A model generated the notes under the pieces. It had not been told where the DNA came from, ran no database searches, and saw only the letters and a program-made list of their open reading frames with translations. DNA of 64,000 nt from NCBI GenBank assembly GCA_017084465.1, contig CP070896.1, forward strand, positions 5,321,501 to 5,385,500, read 5' to 3'. The first letter of the stretch is position 1, and every line of letters starts with the position of its first letter. Source of the stretch: Lacrimispora xylanisolvens (GTDB taxonomy: Bacteria; Bacillota; Clostridia; Lachnospirales; Lachnospiraceae). Positions 44,716-54,782 of the stretch are shown one piece after another. The position numbers and the translations under genes were made by a program.

Positions 44716-46056
44716 TTACAATACAGAGACTTCAAGGATTATCATATGAGCGATAACCGGAGTTGTACCGTAGAATACATCCTGACCAGTTGTATTGATG
44801 ATTTGTACGGTAGCAGGAACTGCACCTACTGTCACCAAAGCTGATCCATTAAGCTGACCAGTAACGATTGGTGAATCTGCAGGAATTCCTCCGCTGCCAT
44901 TTATCTGAGTTGAGAATTCAACATAAGTGGAAGGTCCGGCACCATCAGTTGAGATCCACCAGGAAACATAATAGATACCTGTGGATGTGATGGTTGCAAC
45001 ACCTGTAACTGTATTATAAGAAATGTTTATACTTTGGTCATTTACAACTGTATTAAAGATGACAGGGCTGCCATTCGCAACAGTTGTTCCTGTAGTTAAC
45101 AGTACTTCCAGGCCTCTTAGCTGAGCGCCAGGTCCAGCTGCACCAGTAGGTCCGGTAGGTCCGGTAGGTCCAGTATCTCCAGTAGGTCCGGTAGCACCGG
45201 TAGCGCCAGTAGCGCCGGTAGGTCCGGTAGGTCCGGTATCACCAGTAGCACCAGTAGCGCCGGTAGGTCCGGTAGGTCCGGTAGCACCAGTAGCGCCAGT
45301 AGCACCGGTAGGTCCGGTAGGTCCGGTAGCACCGGTAGCGCCAGTAGCGCCGGTAGGTCCGGTAGGTCCGGTAGCACCAGTAGCGCCAGTAGCGCCGGTA
45401 GGTCCGGTAGGTCCGGTAGCACCGGTAGCACCAGTAGCACCAGTAGCACCGGTAGGTCCGGTAGGTCCGGCAGGCCCGGCAGGCCCGGTAGCGCCAGTAG
45501 CGCCGGTAGCACCAGTAGGTCCGGTAGGTCCGGTAGCGCCGGTAGCACCAGTAGCACCAGTAGGTCCGGTAGGTCCGGTAGCGCCAGTAGCGCCGGTAGC
45601 GCCGGTAGCGCCAGTAGGTCCGGTAGGTCCGGCAGGTCCGGCAGGTCCGGTAGCGCCAGTAGCACCGGTAGCGCCAGTAGCGCCAGTAGGTCCGGTAGCA
45701 CCGGTAGCACCGGTAGCACCAGTAGCGCCAGTAGGTCCAGTAGGTCCGGTAGCGCCAGTAGCACCAGTAGCACCAGTAGCACCAGTAGGTCCAGTAGGTC
45801 CAGCTGGGCCCTGAATACCCTGCGGTCCTTGTGGTCCTACAGGACCCTGAGGACCACGTGGTCCGGTAGGTCCATCAGGACCTGGAATTCCCTGAGGTCC
45901 AGTAGGTCCGGTTGGCCCCTGGAATCCTCTTGGTCCTTGTGGCCCGGTTGGGCCTGGGCAGCCTCTTGGTCCCTGTGGTCCGACTGGGCCTACACAGCCC
46001 CCGCCGCAACCACCACAACCACAGTGGTTTCTGTCCCAATCTCTACAATTACTCAT
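44716..46056 (-). CDS. Collagen-like protein with C-terminal BclA-like head domain
   Basis: 446 residues, intact. A Cys/Gly-rich leader (MSNCRDWDRNHCGCGGCGGGC), then about 290 residues of Gly-X-Y starting with Pro/Gln-rich triplets (GPQGPRGCPGPTGPQ) and changing to GPT and GAT repeats with Thr at nearly every Y. Last comes a head of about 130 residues from LRGLEVLLTTGTTVANGS to the end, of the jelly-roll type seen in BclA-like exosporium proteins. Such proteins form trimeric hairs on spores; Thr-rich triplets are usual glycosylation sites. The leader cysteines could anchor it to the spore coat. GGAGGG precedes the ATG; a sigma-K-like promoter lies about 100 bases upstream. Confidence 0.9.
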   Translation of the reverse strand: MSNCRDWDRNHCGCGGCGGGCVGPVGPQGPRGCPGPTGPQGPRGFQGPTGPTGPQGIPGPDGPTGPRGPQGPVGPQGPQGIQGPAGPTGPTGATGATGATGATGPTGPTGATGATGATGATGPTGATGATGATGATGPAGPAGPTGPTGATGATGATGATGPTGPTGATGATGATGPTGPTGATGATGATGPAGPAGPTGPTGATGATGATGATGPTGPTGATGATGATGPTGPTGATGATGATGPTGPTGATGATGATGPTGPTGATGATGDTGPTGPTGATGATGATGPTGDTGPTGPTGPTGAAGPGAQLRGLEVLLTTGTTVANGSPVIFNTVVNDQSINISYNTVTGVATITSTGIYYVSWWISTDGAGPSTYVEFSTQINGSGGIPADSPIVTGQLNGSALVTVGAVPATVQIINTTGQDVFYGTTPVIAHMIILEVSVL

Positions 46057-46152
46057 TATAACTCCCTCCTGTCAAGGTGTGATTTTTTTACTTGTATGAT
46101 GTCTTGTAGATGTGAATTGTATTATAAAGGGCTTTTTCAATCCTTTATAACA

Positions 46153-46180
46153 TATCATATGTGATTAGTTGCAAGTTTGT
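46153..46180 (-). promoter_or_regulatory. Sigma-K-like promoter of the first collagen-like gene
   Basis: On the minus strand AC (46179-46180), 17 bases, then CATATGATA (46153-46161), matching the mother-cell sigma-K pattern AC-N16/17-CATAnnnTA. Short motif, so moderate support; it fits the spore-surface nature of the product. Confidence 0.45.
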
Positions 46181-46274
46181 TAGAAAAAACTTGCTTGATA
46201 ATGGACACGACCAGTAAATTGACCTGTTAAATGTCACATTTTGTTGGTAATAATACTTTTGTAAGAGATTCTGT

Positions 46275-49200
46275 TTACTGGAATACGATTAAGTTCAGAT
46301 TTCGATTAATAACATTTGCGTTTGTGATATTCGTAGCATCAGTGTAGATTACTCGTAATTGATAGGTTGAAGTAACAGTATCAGGAGCAGTATCAACAAA
46401 AGTATTAGCGATTGCTGTATCTTGCGTAGCTGCAATTGAACCACTGGAACTCGAAATTCTTGTGTCTATTAAAGTTCCATCTCTGTATAATCTAAATTCA
46501 GTAGTATAACTGTAATCAGCAGCTGTTACGTTCTGTAAATCAATTCCATAGTCAACTTTTATATTGTTGCCGGCAGTAACTGGAGTTGCTGTTGATGCAA
46601 CCGTTACCTCTGTGTCTATAGGTGGGAATACAGCTAACGTTCCGGTTGTGTTAGCAAAGGCTAATGCACCGGCAGCAGGTCCGGTATCACCAGTGGGTCC
46701 TGTGGGACCGGTATCACCGGTGGGTCCAGTAGGTCCGGTATCACCAGTCGGTCCGGTATCGCCAGTAGGCCCAGTCGGTCCGGTATCGCCAGTAGGTCCA
46801 GTAGGTCCGGTATCACCAGTCGGCCCAGTATCACCAGTCGGCCCAGTATCGCCAGTCGGCCCGGTATCGCCAGTCGGTCCGGTATCACCAGTAGGTCCGG
46901 TATCACCAGTCGGCCCAGTATCACCGGTAGGTCCAGTATTACCAGTAGGTCCGGTATCGCCAGTAGGCCCAGTAGGTCCGGTATCGCCAGTAGGTCCGGT
47001 GTCACCAGTAGGTCCGGTGTCACCAGTAGGTCCGGTGTCACCAGTAGGTCCGGTGTCACCAGTCGGTCCAGTTGCACCGGTAGGTCCAGTCGCACCAGTA
47101 GGACCAGTATCACCAGTAGGCCCAGTAGGTCCAGTATCACCAGTAGGTCCGGTAGGTCCAGTATCGCCAGTAGGCCCGGTATCACCAGTCGGCCCAGTAG
47201 GTCCGGTATCACCAGTAGGTCCTGTTGCGCCAGTAGGTCCAGTATCGCCAGTCGGCCCGGTGTCACCAGTCGGCCCAGTATCACCGGTAGGTCCAGTATC
47301 ACCAGTAGGTCCGGTAGGTCCAGTATCGCCAGTAGGACCAGTAGGTCCAGTATCACCAGTCGGTCCGGTAGGTCCAGTATCACCAGTCGGCCCGGTATCG
47401 CCAGTAGGACCAGTATCGCCAGTAGGCCCGGTATCGCCAGTCGGTCCGGTAGGTCCAGTATCGCCAGTCGGCCCGGTATCACCAGTCGGCCCAGTCGGTC
47501 CGGTATCACCAGTAGGTCCAGTATCACCAGTAGGTCCAGTAGGTCCGGTGTCACCAGTAGGTCCAGTATCACCGGTAGGTCCAGTATCACCAGTCGGTCC
47601 GGTGTCACCAGTCGGTCCAGTATCGCCAGTCGGTCCAGTATCGCCAGTCGGCCCAGTATCACCAGTAGGTCCAGTATCACCAGTAGGTCCGGTATCACCA
47701 GTCGGTCCAGTATCGCCAGTCGGTCCAGTATCACCAGTAGGTCCGGTATCGCCAGTCAGACCAGTAGGTCCGGTATCACCAGTCGGTCCAGTATCGCCAG
47801 TAGGACCAGTATCGCCAGTAGGTCCAGTATCGCCAGTCGGTCCAGTATCACCAGTAGGTCCGGTAGGTCCAGTATCGCCAGTAGGCCCGGTATCACCAGT
47901 AGGTCCGGTATCACCAGTAGGTCCTGTTGCGCCAGTAGGTCCAGTAGGTCCGGTGTCACCAGTAGGACCAGTATCACCAGTAGGTCCGGTATCGCCAGTA
48001 GGACCAGTATCACCAGTCGGTCCGGTCGGTCCGGTATCACCAGTCGGTCCAGCTGCACCAGTAGGTCCAGTATCACCAGTCGGCCCGGTATCGCCAGTAG
48101 GCCCAGTATCGCCAGTAGGCCCGGTATCGCCAGTAGGTCCGGTATCACCAGTCGGTCCAGTATCGCCAGTAGGCCCGGTAGGTCCAGTATCACCAGTAGG
48201 TCCAGTATCGCCAGTAGGACCAGTATCACCAGTAGGTCCAGTAGGTCCGGTGTCACCAGTAGGTCCAGTATCACCAGTAGGACCAGTATCACCAGTAGGT
48301 CCGGTATCGCCAGTAGGTCCAGTTGCACCAGTAGGTCCAGTATCACCAGTCGGCCCGGTATCGCCAGTAGGACCAGTAGACCCAGTATCGCCAGTAGGAC
48401 CAGTATCGCCAGTCGGCCCGGTATCGCCAGTCGGTCCGGTATCACCTGTAGGTCCAGTATTACCAGTAGGTCCGGTATCGCCAGTAGGACCAGTAGGTCC
48501 GGTATCGCCAGTAGGTCCGGTGTCACCAGTAGGTCCAGTAGGTCCAGTATCACCAGTAGGACCAGTATCACCAGTCGGCCCGGTATCGCCAGTAGGACCA
48601 GTAGGACCAGTATCACCAGTCGGTCCGGTCGGTCCAGTATCGCCAGTAGGCCCGGTATCACCAGTCGGCCCAGTAGGTCCGGTATCACCAGTCGGTCCAG
48701 TATCACCAGTAGGTCCAGTATCGCCAGTCGGTCCAGTATCGCCAGTCGGTCCAGTATCGCCAGTCGGCCCAGTATCACCAGTAGGTCCAGTATCACCAGT
48801 AGGTCCGGTATCACCAGTAGGTCCAGTATCGCCAGTAGGTCCAGTATCGCCAGTAGGTCCAGTATCACCAGTCGGTCCGGTATCGCCAGTCAGACCAGTC
48901 GGTCCGGTATCACCAGTCGGTCCAGTATCGCCAGTAGGCCCGGTAGGTCCAGTATCACCAGTAGGTCCTGTTGCGCCAGTAGGTCCAGTCGGTCCGGTGT
49001 CACCAGTCGGTCCAGTATCACCAGTCGGTCCAGTATCACCAGTCGGTCCGGTGTCACCAGTCGGCCCAGTATCACCGGTAGGTCCAGTATCGCCAGTAGG
49101 ACCAGTATCGCCAGTCGGCCCGGTATCGCCAGTCGGTCCGGTATCGCCAGTCGGTCCGGTATCGCCAGTAGGCCCGGTAGGTCCGGTGTCACCAGTCGGC

Positions 49201-52200
49201 CCAGTATCGCCAGTCGGTCCGGTATCACCAGTCAGACCAGTAGGTCCGGTATCACCAGTCGGACCGGTATCACCAGTCGGTCCAGTATCGCCAGTCGGCC
49301 CAGTTGCACCGGTAGGTCCAGTATCGCCGGTAGGTCCAGTATCACCAGTAGGTCCGGTATCGCCAGTCAGGCCAGTAGGTCCAGTATCACCAGTCGGTCC
49401 GGTATCGCCAGTCAGACCAGTAGGTCCAGTATCACCAGTGGGTCCAGTATCACCAGTAGGTCCGGTATCACCAGTAGGTCCAGTTGCGCCAGTAGGACCA
49501 GTATCACCAGTAGGCCCGGTATCGCCAGTAGGCCCAGTAGGCCCAGTATCGCCAGTAGGCCCGATATCACCAGTAGGCCCGGTAGGTCCGGTGTCACCAG
49601 TAGGTCCAGTATCACCAGTCGGTCCGGTATCGCCAGTCAGACCAGTAGGTCCAGTATCGCCAGTAGGTCCAGCATCGCCAGTAGGTCCAGTATCACCAGT
49701 CGGTCCAGTTGCGCCAGTAGGTCCAGTATCACCAGTAGGCCCGGTAGGTCCGGTATCGCCAGTCGGCCCAGTATCGCCAGTAGGTCCAGTATCACCAGTA
49801 GGTCCGGTATCGCCAGCCAGACCAGTAGGTCCAGTATCACCAGTCGGTCCGGTAGGTCCGATATCACCAGTAGGTCCGGTATCGCCAGTCAGACCAGTAG
49901 GTCCAGTATCACCAGTAGGTCCAGTATCGCCAGTCGGTCCAGTTACGCCAGTAGGTCCAGTATCACCAGTAGGCCCGGTATCGCCAGTAGGCCCGGTATC
50001 GCCAGTAGGTCCGGTATCGCCAGTAGGCCCAGTATCACCAGTAGGTCCAGTATCGCCAGTAGGTCCGGTATCACCACTCGGTCCGGTAGGTCCGGTGTCG
50101 CCAGTAGGTCCTGTATCGCCCGTGGGTCCTCCAGCCGGTCCAGTCGGTCCAGTATCACCAGTAGGTCCGGTATCGCCAATAGGCCCAGTTGCGCCAGTCG
50201 GTCCGGTCGCGCCGGTAGGCCCAGTATCACCAGTCGGTCCAGTTGCACCGGTAGGCCCGGTATCGCCAGTCGGTCCAGTCGCGCCAGTCGGTCCAGTCGC
50301 GCCAGTCGGTCCAGTCGCGCCAGTCGGTCCTGTATCACCCGTAGATCCAGTAGGTCCGGTAGGTCCAGTATCACCGGTCGGTCCGGTCGCACCGGTAGGT
50401 CCAGTATCACCAGTAGGTCCGGTATCGCCAGTAGGTCCGGTATCACCAGTGGGTCCGGTATCGCCAGTAGGTCCGGTATCGCCAGTCGGTCCGGTATCAC
50501 CCGTAGATCCAGTAGGTCCGGTAGGTCCAGTATCACCGGTCGGTCCGGTTGCACCGGTAGGTCCAGTATCACCAGTAGGTCCGGTATCGCCAGTAGGTCC
50601 GGTATCACCATAGACCCAGTTGAGCCAGTAGGTCCGGTATCACCAGTGGGTCCGGTATCACCAGTGGGGCCGGTATCGCCAGTAGGTCCAGTATCACCAG
50701 TCGATCCAGTCGCGCCAGTAGGTCCGGTATCACCAGTAGGCCCGGTATCGCCAGTAGGTCCAGTATCACCGGTAGGTCCGGTTGCGCCAGTAGGCCCAGT
50801 CGCGCCAGTAGATCCGGTCACGCCAGTAGGTCCGGTTGCCCCAGTAGGCCCAGTATCACCAGTGGGTCCAGTAGCCCCAGCAGGTCCGATTACACCGGTA
50901 GGTCCAGTATCACCGGTAGGTCCAGTATCACCGGTAGGTCCAGTATCACCGGTAGGTCCAGTATCACCAGTCGGTCCAGTATTACCAGTGGGTCCAGTTG
51001 CTCCAGTAGGCCCGGTTACACCAGTAGGCCCAGTCGCGCCAGTAGGTCCGGTAGGTCCAGTATCACCAGTGGGTCCAATAGAACCCGTATTGCCGGTCGG
51101 TCCAGTAGCGCCGGTAGGTCCAGTAGCGCCGGTCGGTCCAGTAGCCCCGGTCGGTCCAGTGACCCCGGTCGGTCCAGTAGCCCCGGTAGCTCCAGTAGGT
51201 CCAGTAGCCCCGGTAGCTCCGGTAGCCCCGGTAGCCCCGGTCGGTCCAGTGGCGCCGGTCGGTCCAGTAGCCCCGGTCGGTCCAGTGGCCCCGGTAGCTC
51301 CAGTGGCCCCGGTAGCTCCAGTGGCCCCGGTCGGTCCAGTAGCCCCGGTCGGTCCAGTGGCCCCAGTCGGTCCAGTGGTCCCGGTCGATCCAGTAGCCCC
51401 GGTCGGTCCAGTGGCCCCGGTCGGTCCAGTGGCCCCGGTAGCTCCAGTAGCCCCGGTCGGTCCAGTGGCCCCGTTAGGTCCGGTAGCTCCAGTAGCTCCG
51501 GTCGGTCCAGTAGCCCCAGTAGCGCCGGTCAGTCCAGTAGCCCCAGTAGCCCCGGTAGCGCCGGTCGGTCCAGTAGCCCCGGTAGCTCCAGTAGCTCCGG
51601 TCGGTCCAGTAGCCCCAGTAGCCCCGGTCGGTCCGGTAGCCCCAGTAGCCCCGGTCGGTCCGGTAGCCCCAGTAGCCCCGGTCGGTCCAGTAGCCCCGGT
51701 AGCTCCAGTAGCTCCGGTAGGTCCGGTAGCACCAATAGATCCGGTAGCCCCGGTCGGTCCAGTATCTCCGGTCGGTCCAGTAGCCCCAGTAGCCCCGGTC
51801 GGTCCAGTAGCCCCAGTAGCCCCGGTCGGTCCGGTAGCACCAATAGATCCGGTAGCCCCGGTCGGTCCAGTAGCCCCGGTAGCTCCAGTAGCCCCGGTCG
51901 GTCCAGCAGCTCCAGTAGCCCCGGTCGGTCCAGCAGCTCCGGTAGCCCCGGTCGGTCCAGCAGCTCCGGTAGCTCCGGTCAGTCCGGTAGCCCCAGTAGG
52001 TCCAGTAGCCCCGGTCGGTCCAGTAGCTCCGGTAGGTCCAGTATCTCCCGTTGGTCCAGCAGGTCCAGTCGGTCCCGTCGGTCCCGTGGACCCATCACCA
52101 GTAACATTTTCCTGAACTATGACAATAGATCCTTTTAAAGGAACCTGTGGAGAGAAATACACAGTTGCTGTGCTAATATTTTCTAACGATAAAGTAACAG

Positions 52201-52507
52201 GAGCACTGACAACTTCAATAATTCCAGCTCCATATAATTCACCAGTTTTTAACGGAGAATTTCCTCTTAAAAAATCACCTTGTGAGGTAACAAGTGCAAA
52301 TGAAGTTCCATTTGTAGATTGAGAAGATTGTGTTGCCAGCCACCAGTCAATAGAAAATCTCCCTGTTGACAGGAAAGTGATGACACCTGTGGCAGGATCG
52401 TAAGCTATATTTCCTGAAGTGAAGACAATGCTGTCAAAAAGAACATTATTTCCAGCCTCTATGCTAACGGAATTGTTTAATTCCAATTGTAAAGCAATAT
52501 CAGCCAT
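46275..52507 (-). CDS. Giant collagen-like protein with N-terminal BclA-like head (one frameshift as read)
   Basis: After correcting one base, about 2,077 residues. Three parts: an N-terminal head of about 136 residues (MADIALQLELNNSVSIEAGNN...), homologous to the C-terminal head of the neighbouring collagen protein; about 600 Gly-X-Y triplets with Thr at almost every Y and Pro, Asp or Ala at X (GAT-rich first, GDT-rich later); and a C-terminal beta-sandwich-like domain of about 130 residues ending NLNLIVFQ. The break is at about 50610: the plus strand reads CACCATAG where every other unit has CACCAGTAG, so one G is missing. As read, translation would fall into a Leu/Ile/Asp-rich frame and stop at 49943. 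The Gly-X-Y frame is otherwise open without a break to TAA at 46275. Likely a spore-surface stalk. Preceded by AGGGGG. Confidence 0.85.
46675..52105 (-). repeat. Collagen-coding tandem repeat, 9- and 18-base units with higher-order blocks
   Basis: About 5.4 kb made of units such as CCTACTGGTGATACCGGA. Rare GLTGD variants mark block boundaries (plus-strand GTCAGACCAG near 47756, 48889, 49231, 49415, 49636 and 49887), showing that blocks of hundreds of bases were copied. A highly recombinogenic stretch and hard to assemble. Confidence 0.9.
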
Positions 52508-52575
52508 AGTTATCCCCCTTGTTTAAGTTTAAGTTAAATAATGATACAGATTATTGTTGATCAATAGTATCCATA

Positions 52576-52584
52576 TATAGTATG
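52576..52584 (-). promoter_or_regulatory. Sigma-K-like -10 element of the giant collagen gene
   Basis: CATACTATA on the minus strand, fitting CATAnnnTA, about 70 bases before the start. The expected AC at -35 reads CC, so weaker than the neighbouring gene's promoter. Confidence 0.35.
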
Positions 52585-52663
52585 CTATCAGTCAAATTTC
52601 GGGACATACGGCTTAGGGGTATGAACACTTCAAAACATAATATAAGGCCGGATGAAATGAACA

Positions 52664-52697
52664 CAAAAAAAGCTCCTCACGGTGTGAGAAGCCTTTT
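52664..52697 (-). terminator. Terminator hairpin next to the intron insertion point
   Basis: GGCTTCTCAC-ACC-GTGAGGAGCTTTTTTT on the minus strand, with a weaker T tract (CCTTTTCGTT) on the plus side. It presumably ended the decarboxylase operon before the intron was inserted. Confidence 0.8.
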
Positions 52698-52701
52698 CGT
52701 T

Positions 52702-54593
52702 GTGCGCTTTGCGGCGCACGTTTCTAATGGGTGAAAGTCCCTAGTCCGCCCTGGTAGTGGGAAGGACATAGCCAAGACCAAGGGTGTCCACCGTGAGGTG
52801 GAATCTGAAGGAAGGTGGAGGCAAATCTCTGGTCTGACGAACAGAAACCACATCAGGCTATAGTTAAGGATAAGGTTGCAACACAAGCTAAAGTCCAATA
52901 ACTACTCGGAATTAATTGTAGTAAATGTGGCAGATAGATGGAGAGAAAGAAACGTGTGGTACCAAGGGAGATCTTGTCAGCAAGCGAAAACAGAGTATGA
53001 AACTTGTAGTAATAACGAATGGCAAGAAGTCAGCAGAGGTCATAGTACCAAGATGGTTGCAAACATACTGGGAAGGACTGAACTTTAGGAGGTACAAGCA
53101 ATGAATGTAACTGAAAGTAGATTTAAGAACAGACAACTTCATATGGAAGACTATCTGCAAATGGTATCTGCGGAACAGAAAGAGTATGCAGAAGTGTTCG
53201 ACTACTCTAAGATTACTGAAAAGAGCGGTATCATCACAGACTATTGGACGAACAATCTTTTGGATTTGATTTTACGGAAAGATAACCTTAATAAGGCATA
53301 CAAACAAGTGAAATCAAATAAGGGAGCAGGTGGAATTGATGGAATGCAGGTAGATGAACTTCTGCCCTATCTGAGAGAAAACCAAGACACTCTAATCCAA
53401 AAGATAAGGACAGGTAAATATAAACCCAATCCAGTTCGACGGGTAGAAATACCCAAAGAAACAAAAGGTGAAGTAAGAAGACTTGGTGTTCCTACGGTAG
53501 TTGACCGAGTGATACAGCAGGCAATCACCCAGGAACTGACTCCAATCTACGAAGAGAGATTCTCAGATAATAGTTTTGGATTCCGACCCAAAAGAGGAGC
53601 ACATGATGCGCTCAAACAGTGCCAAAAGAATGTAAATGACGGCTATGTATACGTGGTAGATATGGACTTGGAAAAGTTCTTTGACACGGTGTGCCAGAGT
53701 AAGCTGATAGAGGTATTGTCAAGAACCATCAAAGATGGCAGGCTGATTTCGTTAATACATAAATATCTCAATGCGGGAGTTATGGCAAGGGGGATATTTG
53801 AACGTACAGAAGTCGGAATGCCCCAAGGTGGACCACTTAGTCCGTTGCTTAGCAATGTCATGCTGAATAAGTTGGACAAGGAACTGGAACGCAGAGGACA
53901 CAGATTCGTCCGCTATGCGGATGACTGTATGATTTTCTGTAAAAGCAGAAAAAGTGCAGAAAGAACCTTTAGAAAACATACTCCCATACATCGAAGGGAA
54001 ATTATTTCTTAAAGTGAATCGGAAGAAAACAGAAGTGGCTCATATCAGCAAGGTAAAGTACCTTGGATACAGCTTTACAGACACAAGGGAAAATGCAGAT
54101 TAAGAGTACACCCGAAGTCAGTGGAGAAGATGAAAAATAAAATCAGAGAACTGACAGACAGAAATAATGGCATGAGCAATGCGAAAAGAGAAGAAAAGTA
54201 CCAACAGTTTGTGAGAGGTTGGGTGAACTACTTCAAACTTGCAGACATGAAAGCACTTCTAAAAGCAACAGATGAGTGGGTAAGACGAAGAATAAGGGCA
54301 GTCTACTGGAAACAGTGGAAGAAAAAATCAAGACGAAGTACCGAATGCTCAAAGCATTAGGCTGTGAACATTGAGAGCCAAGGAACTTGCATGTAGCAGA
54401 AAAGGTTATTGGAGAATGGCAAAGGTGCTGAACCAAATCTTTTCAAATAAAATAATAGCCAAGCTGGGATATACCTCCATGCTTGACTATTATTCAATAG
54501 TTTATGAAAACTAAGGAACCGCCTAGTACCGAACGGTATGCTAGGTGGTGTGGGAGGTCGGTAGATAAAATAATTATCTACCTCCTACCCGAT
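52702..54593 (+). mobile_element. Group II intron (IIC-like) with maturase gene
   Basis: Begins GTGCGC at 52702, the usual GUGYG start. A structured region of about 400 bases (52702-53100) without other genes follows, then the maturase. Domain V is at 54515-54550 (AACCGCCTAG...CTAGGTGGT with a GAAC-type loop), and a domain VI hairpin (GGTAGATAA...TTATCTACC with a following bulge) ends near 54593 in CCCGAT. It sits directly after a terminator-like hairpin, which is the known preference of class IIC introns. Boundaries are good to a few bases at the 5' end and about five at the 3' end. Confidence 0.88.
53101..54514 (+). CDS. ltrA: Group II intron reverse transcriptase/maturase (frameshifted as read)
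   Basis: About 471 residues after four corrections. RT domain with LRKDNLNKAYKQVKSNKGAGGIDG, RRLGVPTVVDRVIQQAI, FRPKRGAHDAL and the catalytic FVRYADDCMIF, preceded by GMPQGGPLSPLLSN. The maturase X domain follows (GYSFYRHKGKCRLRVHPKS), with the GYWRMAKVLNQIFSN...LGYTSMLDYYS ending. No HNH endonuclease domain, as in IIC. Breaks: three T at 53968-53970 (two needed), three T at 54074-54076 (four), six A near 54320 (seven) and a missing G near 54373. Four breaks in one gene could mean real decay, but the density resembles the rest of the window. Confidence 0.88.
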
Positions 54594-54609
54594 TAACAGA
54601 TTAATATGA

Positions 54610-54765
54610 TTAGTCTGTTTTAGAGTTGTCCTGCTTCAATTTGGATGTATTTGTAATTTTAGAGAGCAGGACTACAATTGCTGTTAAGATTCCAATTACT
54701 ATAAATATGGAAGCCATACCTTTTCCCATAATCTCTAAAGCGTAAATTATATTTTGTGTATTCAT
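54610..54765 (-). CDS. Small OadG-like subunit of a sodium-pumping decarboxylase
   Basis: 51 residues, MNTQNIIYALEIMGKGMASIF onward, with one membrane helix (IFIVIGILTAIVVLL) and a polar tail. This is the shape of gamma (OadG-like) subunits, and it lies 17 bases after the beta-subunit gene on the same strand, behind AAAGGAG. Gamma subunits stabilise the membrane complex. The short length makes the call context-based. Confidence 0.7.
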   Translation of the reverse strand: MNTQNIIYALEIMGKGMASIFIVIGILTAIVVLLSKITNTSKLKQDNSKTD

Positions 54766-54782
54766 AATAAAGCTCCTTTCAC

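Noticed and set aside
45117..45782. A 221-residue Leu/Pro-rich minus-strand ORF
   Set aside because: Alternate frame of the smaller collagen gene; no start signals.
46661..49867. Several minus-strand ORFs rich in Leu, Ile and Asp (VILDLL-type)
   Set aside because: They are the wrong frame of the Gly-X-Thr repeat. Their ends fall at rare variant units that create stops, not at gene boundaries.
46564..50613. A 1,349-residue plus-strand ORF made of Gly-Pro-Val / Ser-Pro-Val repeats
   Set aside because: It is the antisense of the collagen repeat. It has no ribosome site, and the minus-strand frame has proper N- and C-terminal domains at both ends.
46675..52105. Possible CRISPR array, because of dense regular repeats
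   Set aside because: Units are 9 or 18 bases, contiguous, without unique spacers, and code Gly-X-Thr; no cas genes are nearby.
50646..52115. A 489-residue plus-strand ORF of the same Val-Pro type
   Set aside because: Same cause: antisense shadow of the GAT-rich half of the giant collagen gene.
52116..52322. A 67-residue plus-strand ORF upstream of the giant collagen start
   Set aside because: Antisense of the N-terminal head domain, no ribosome site.
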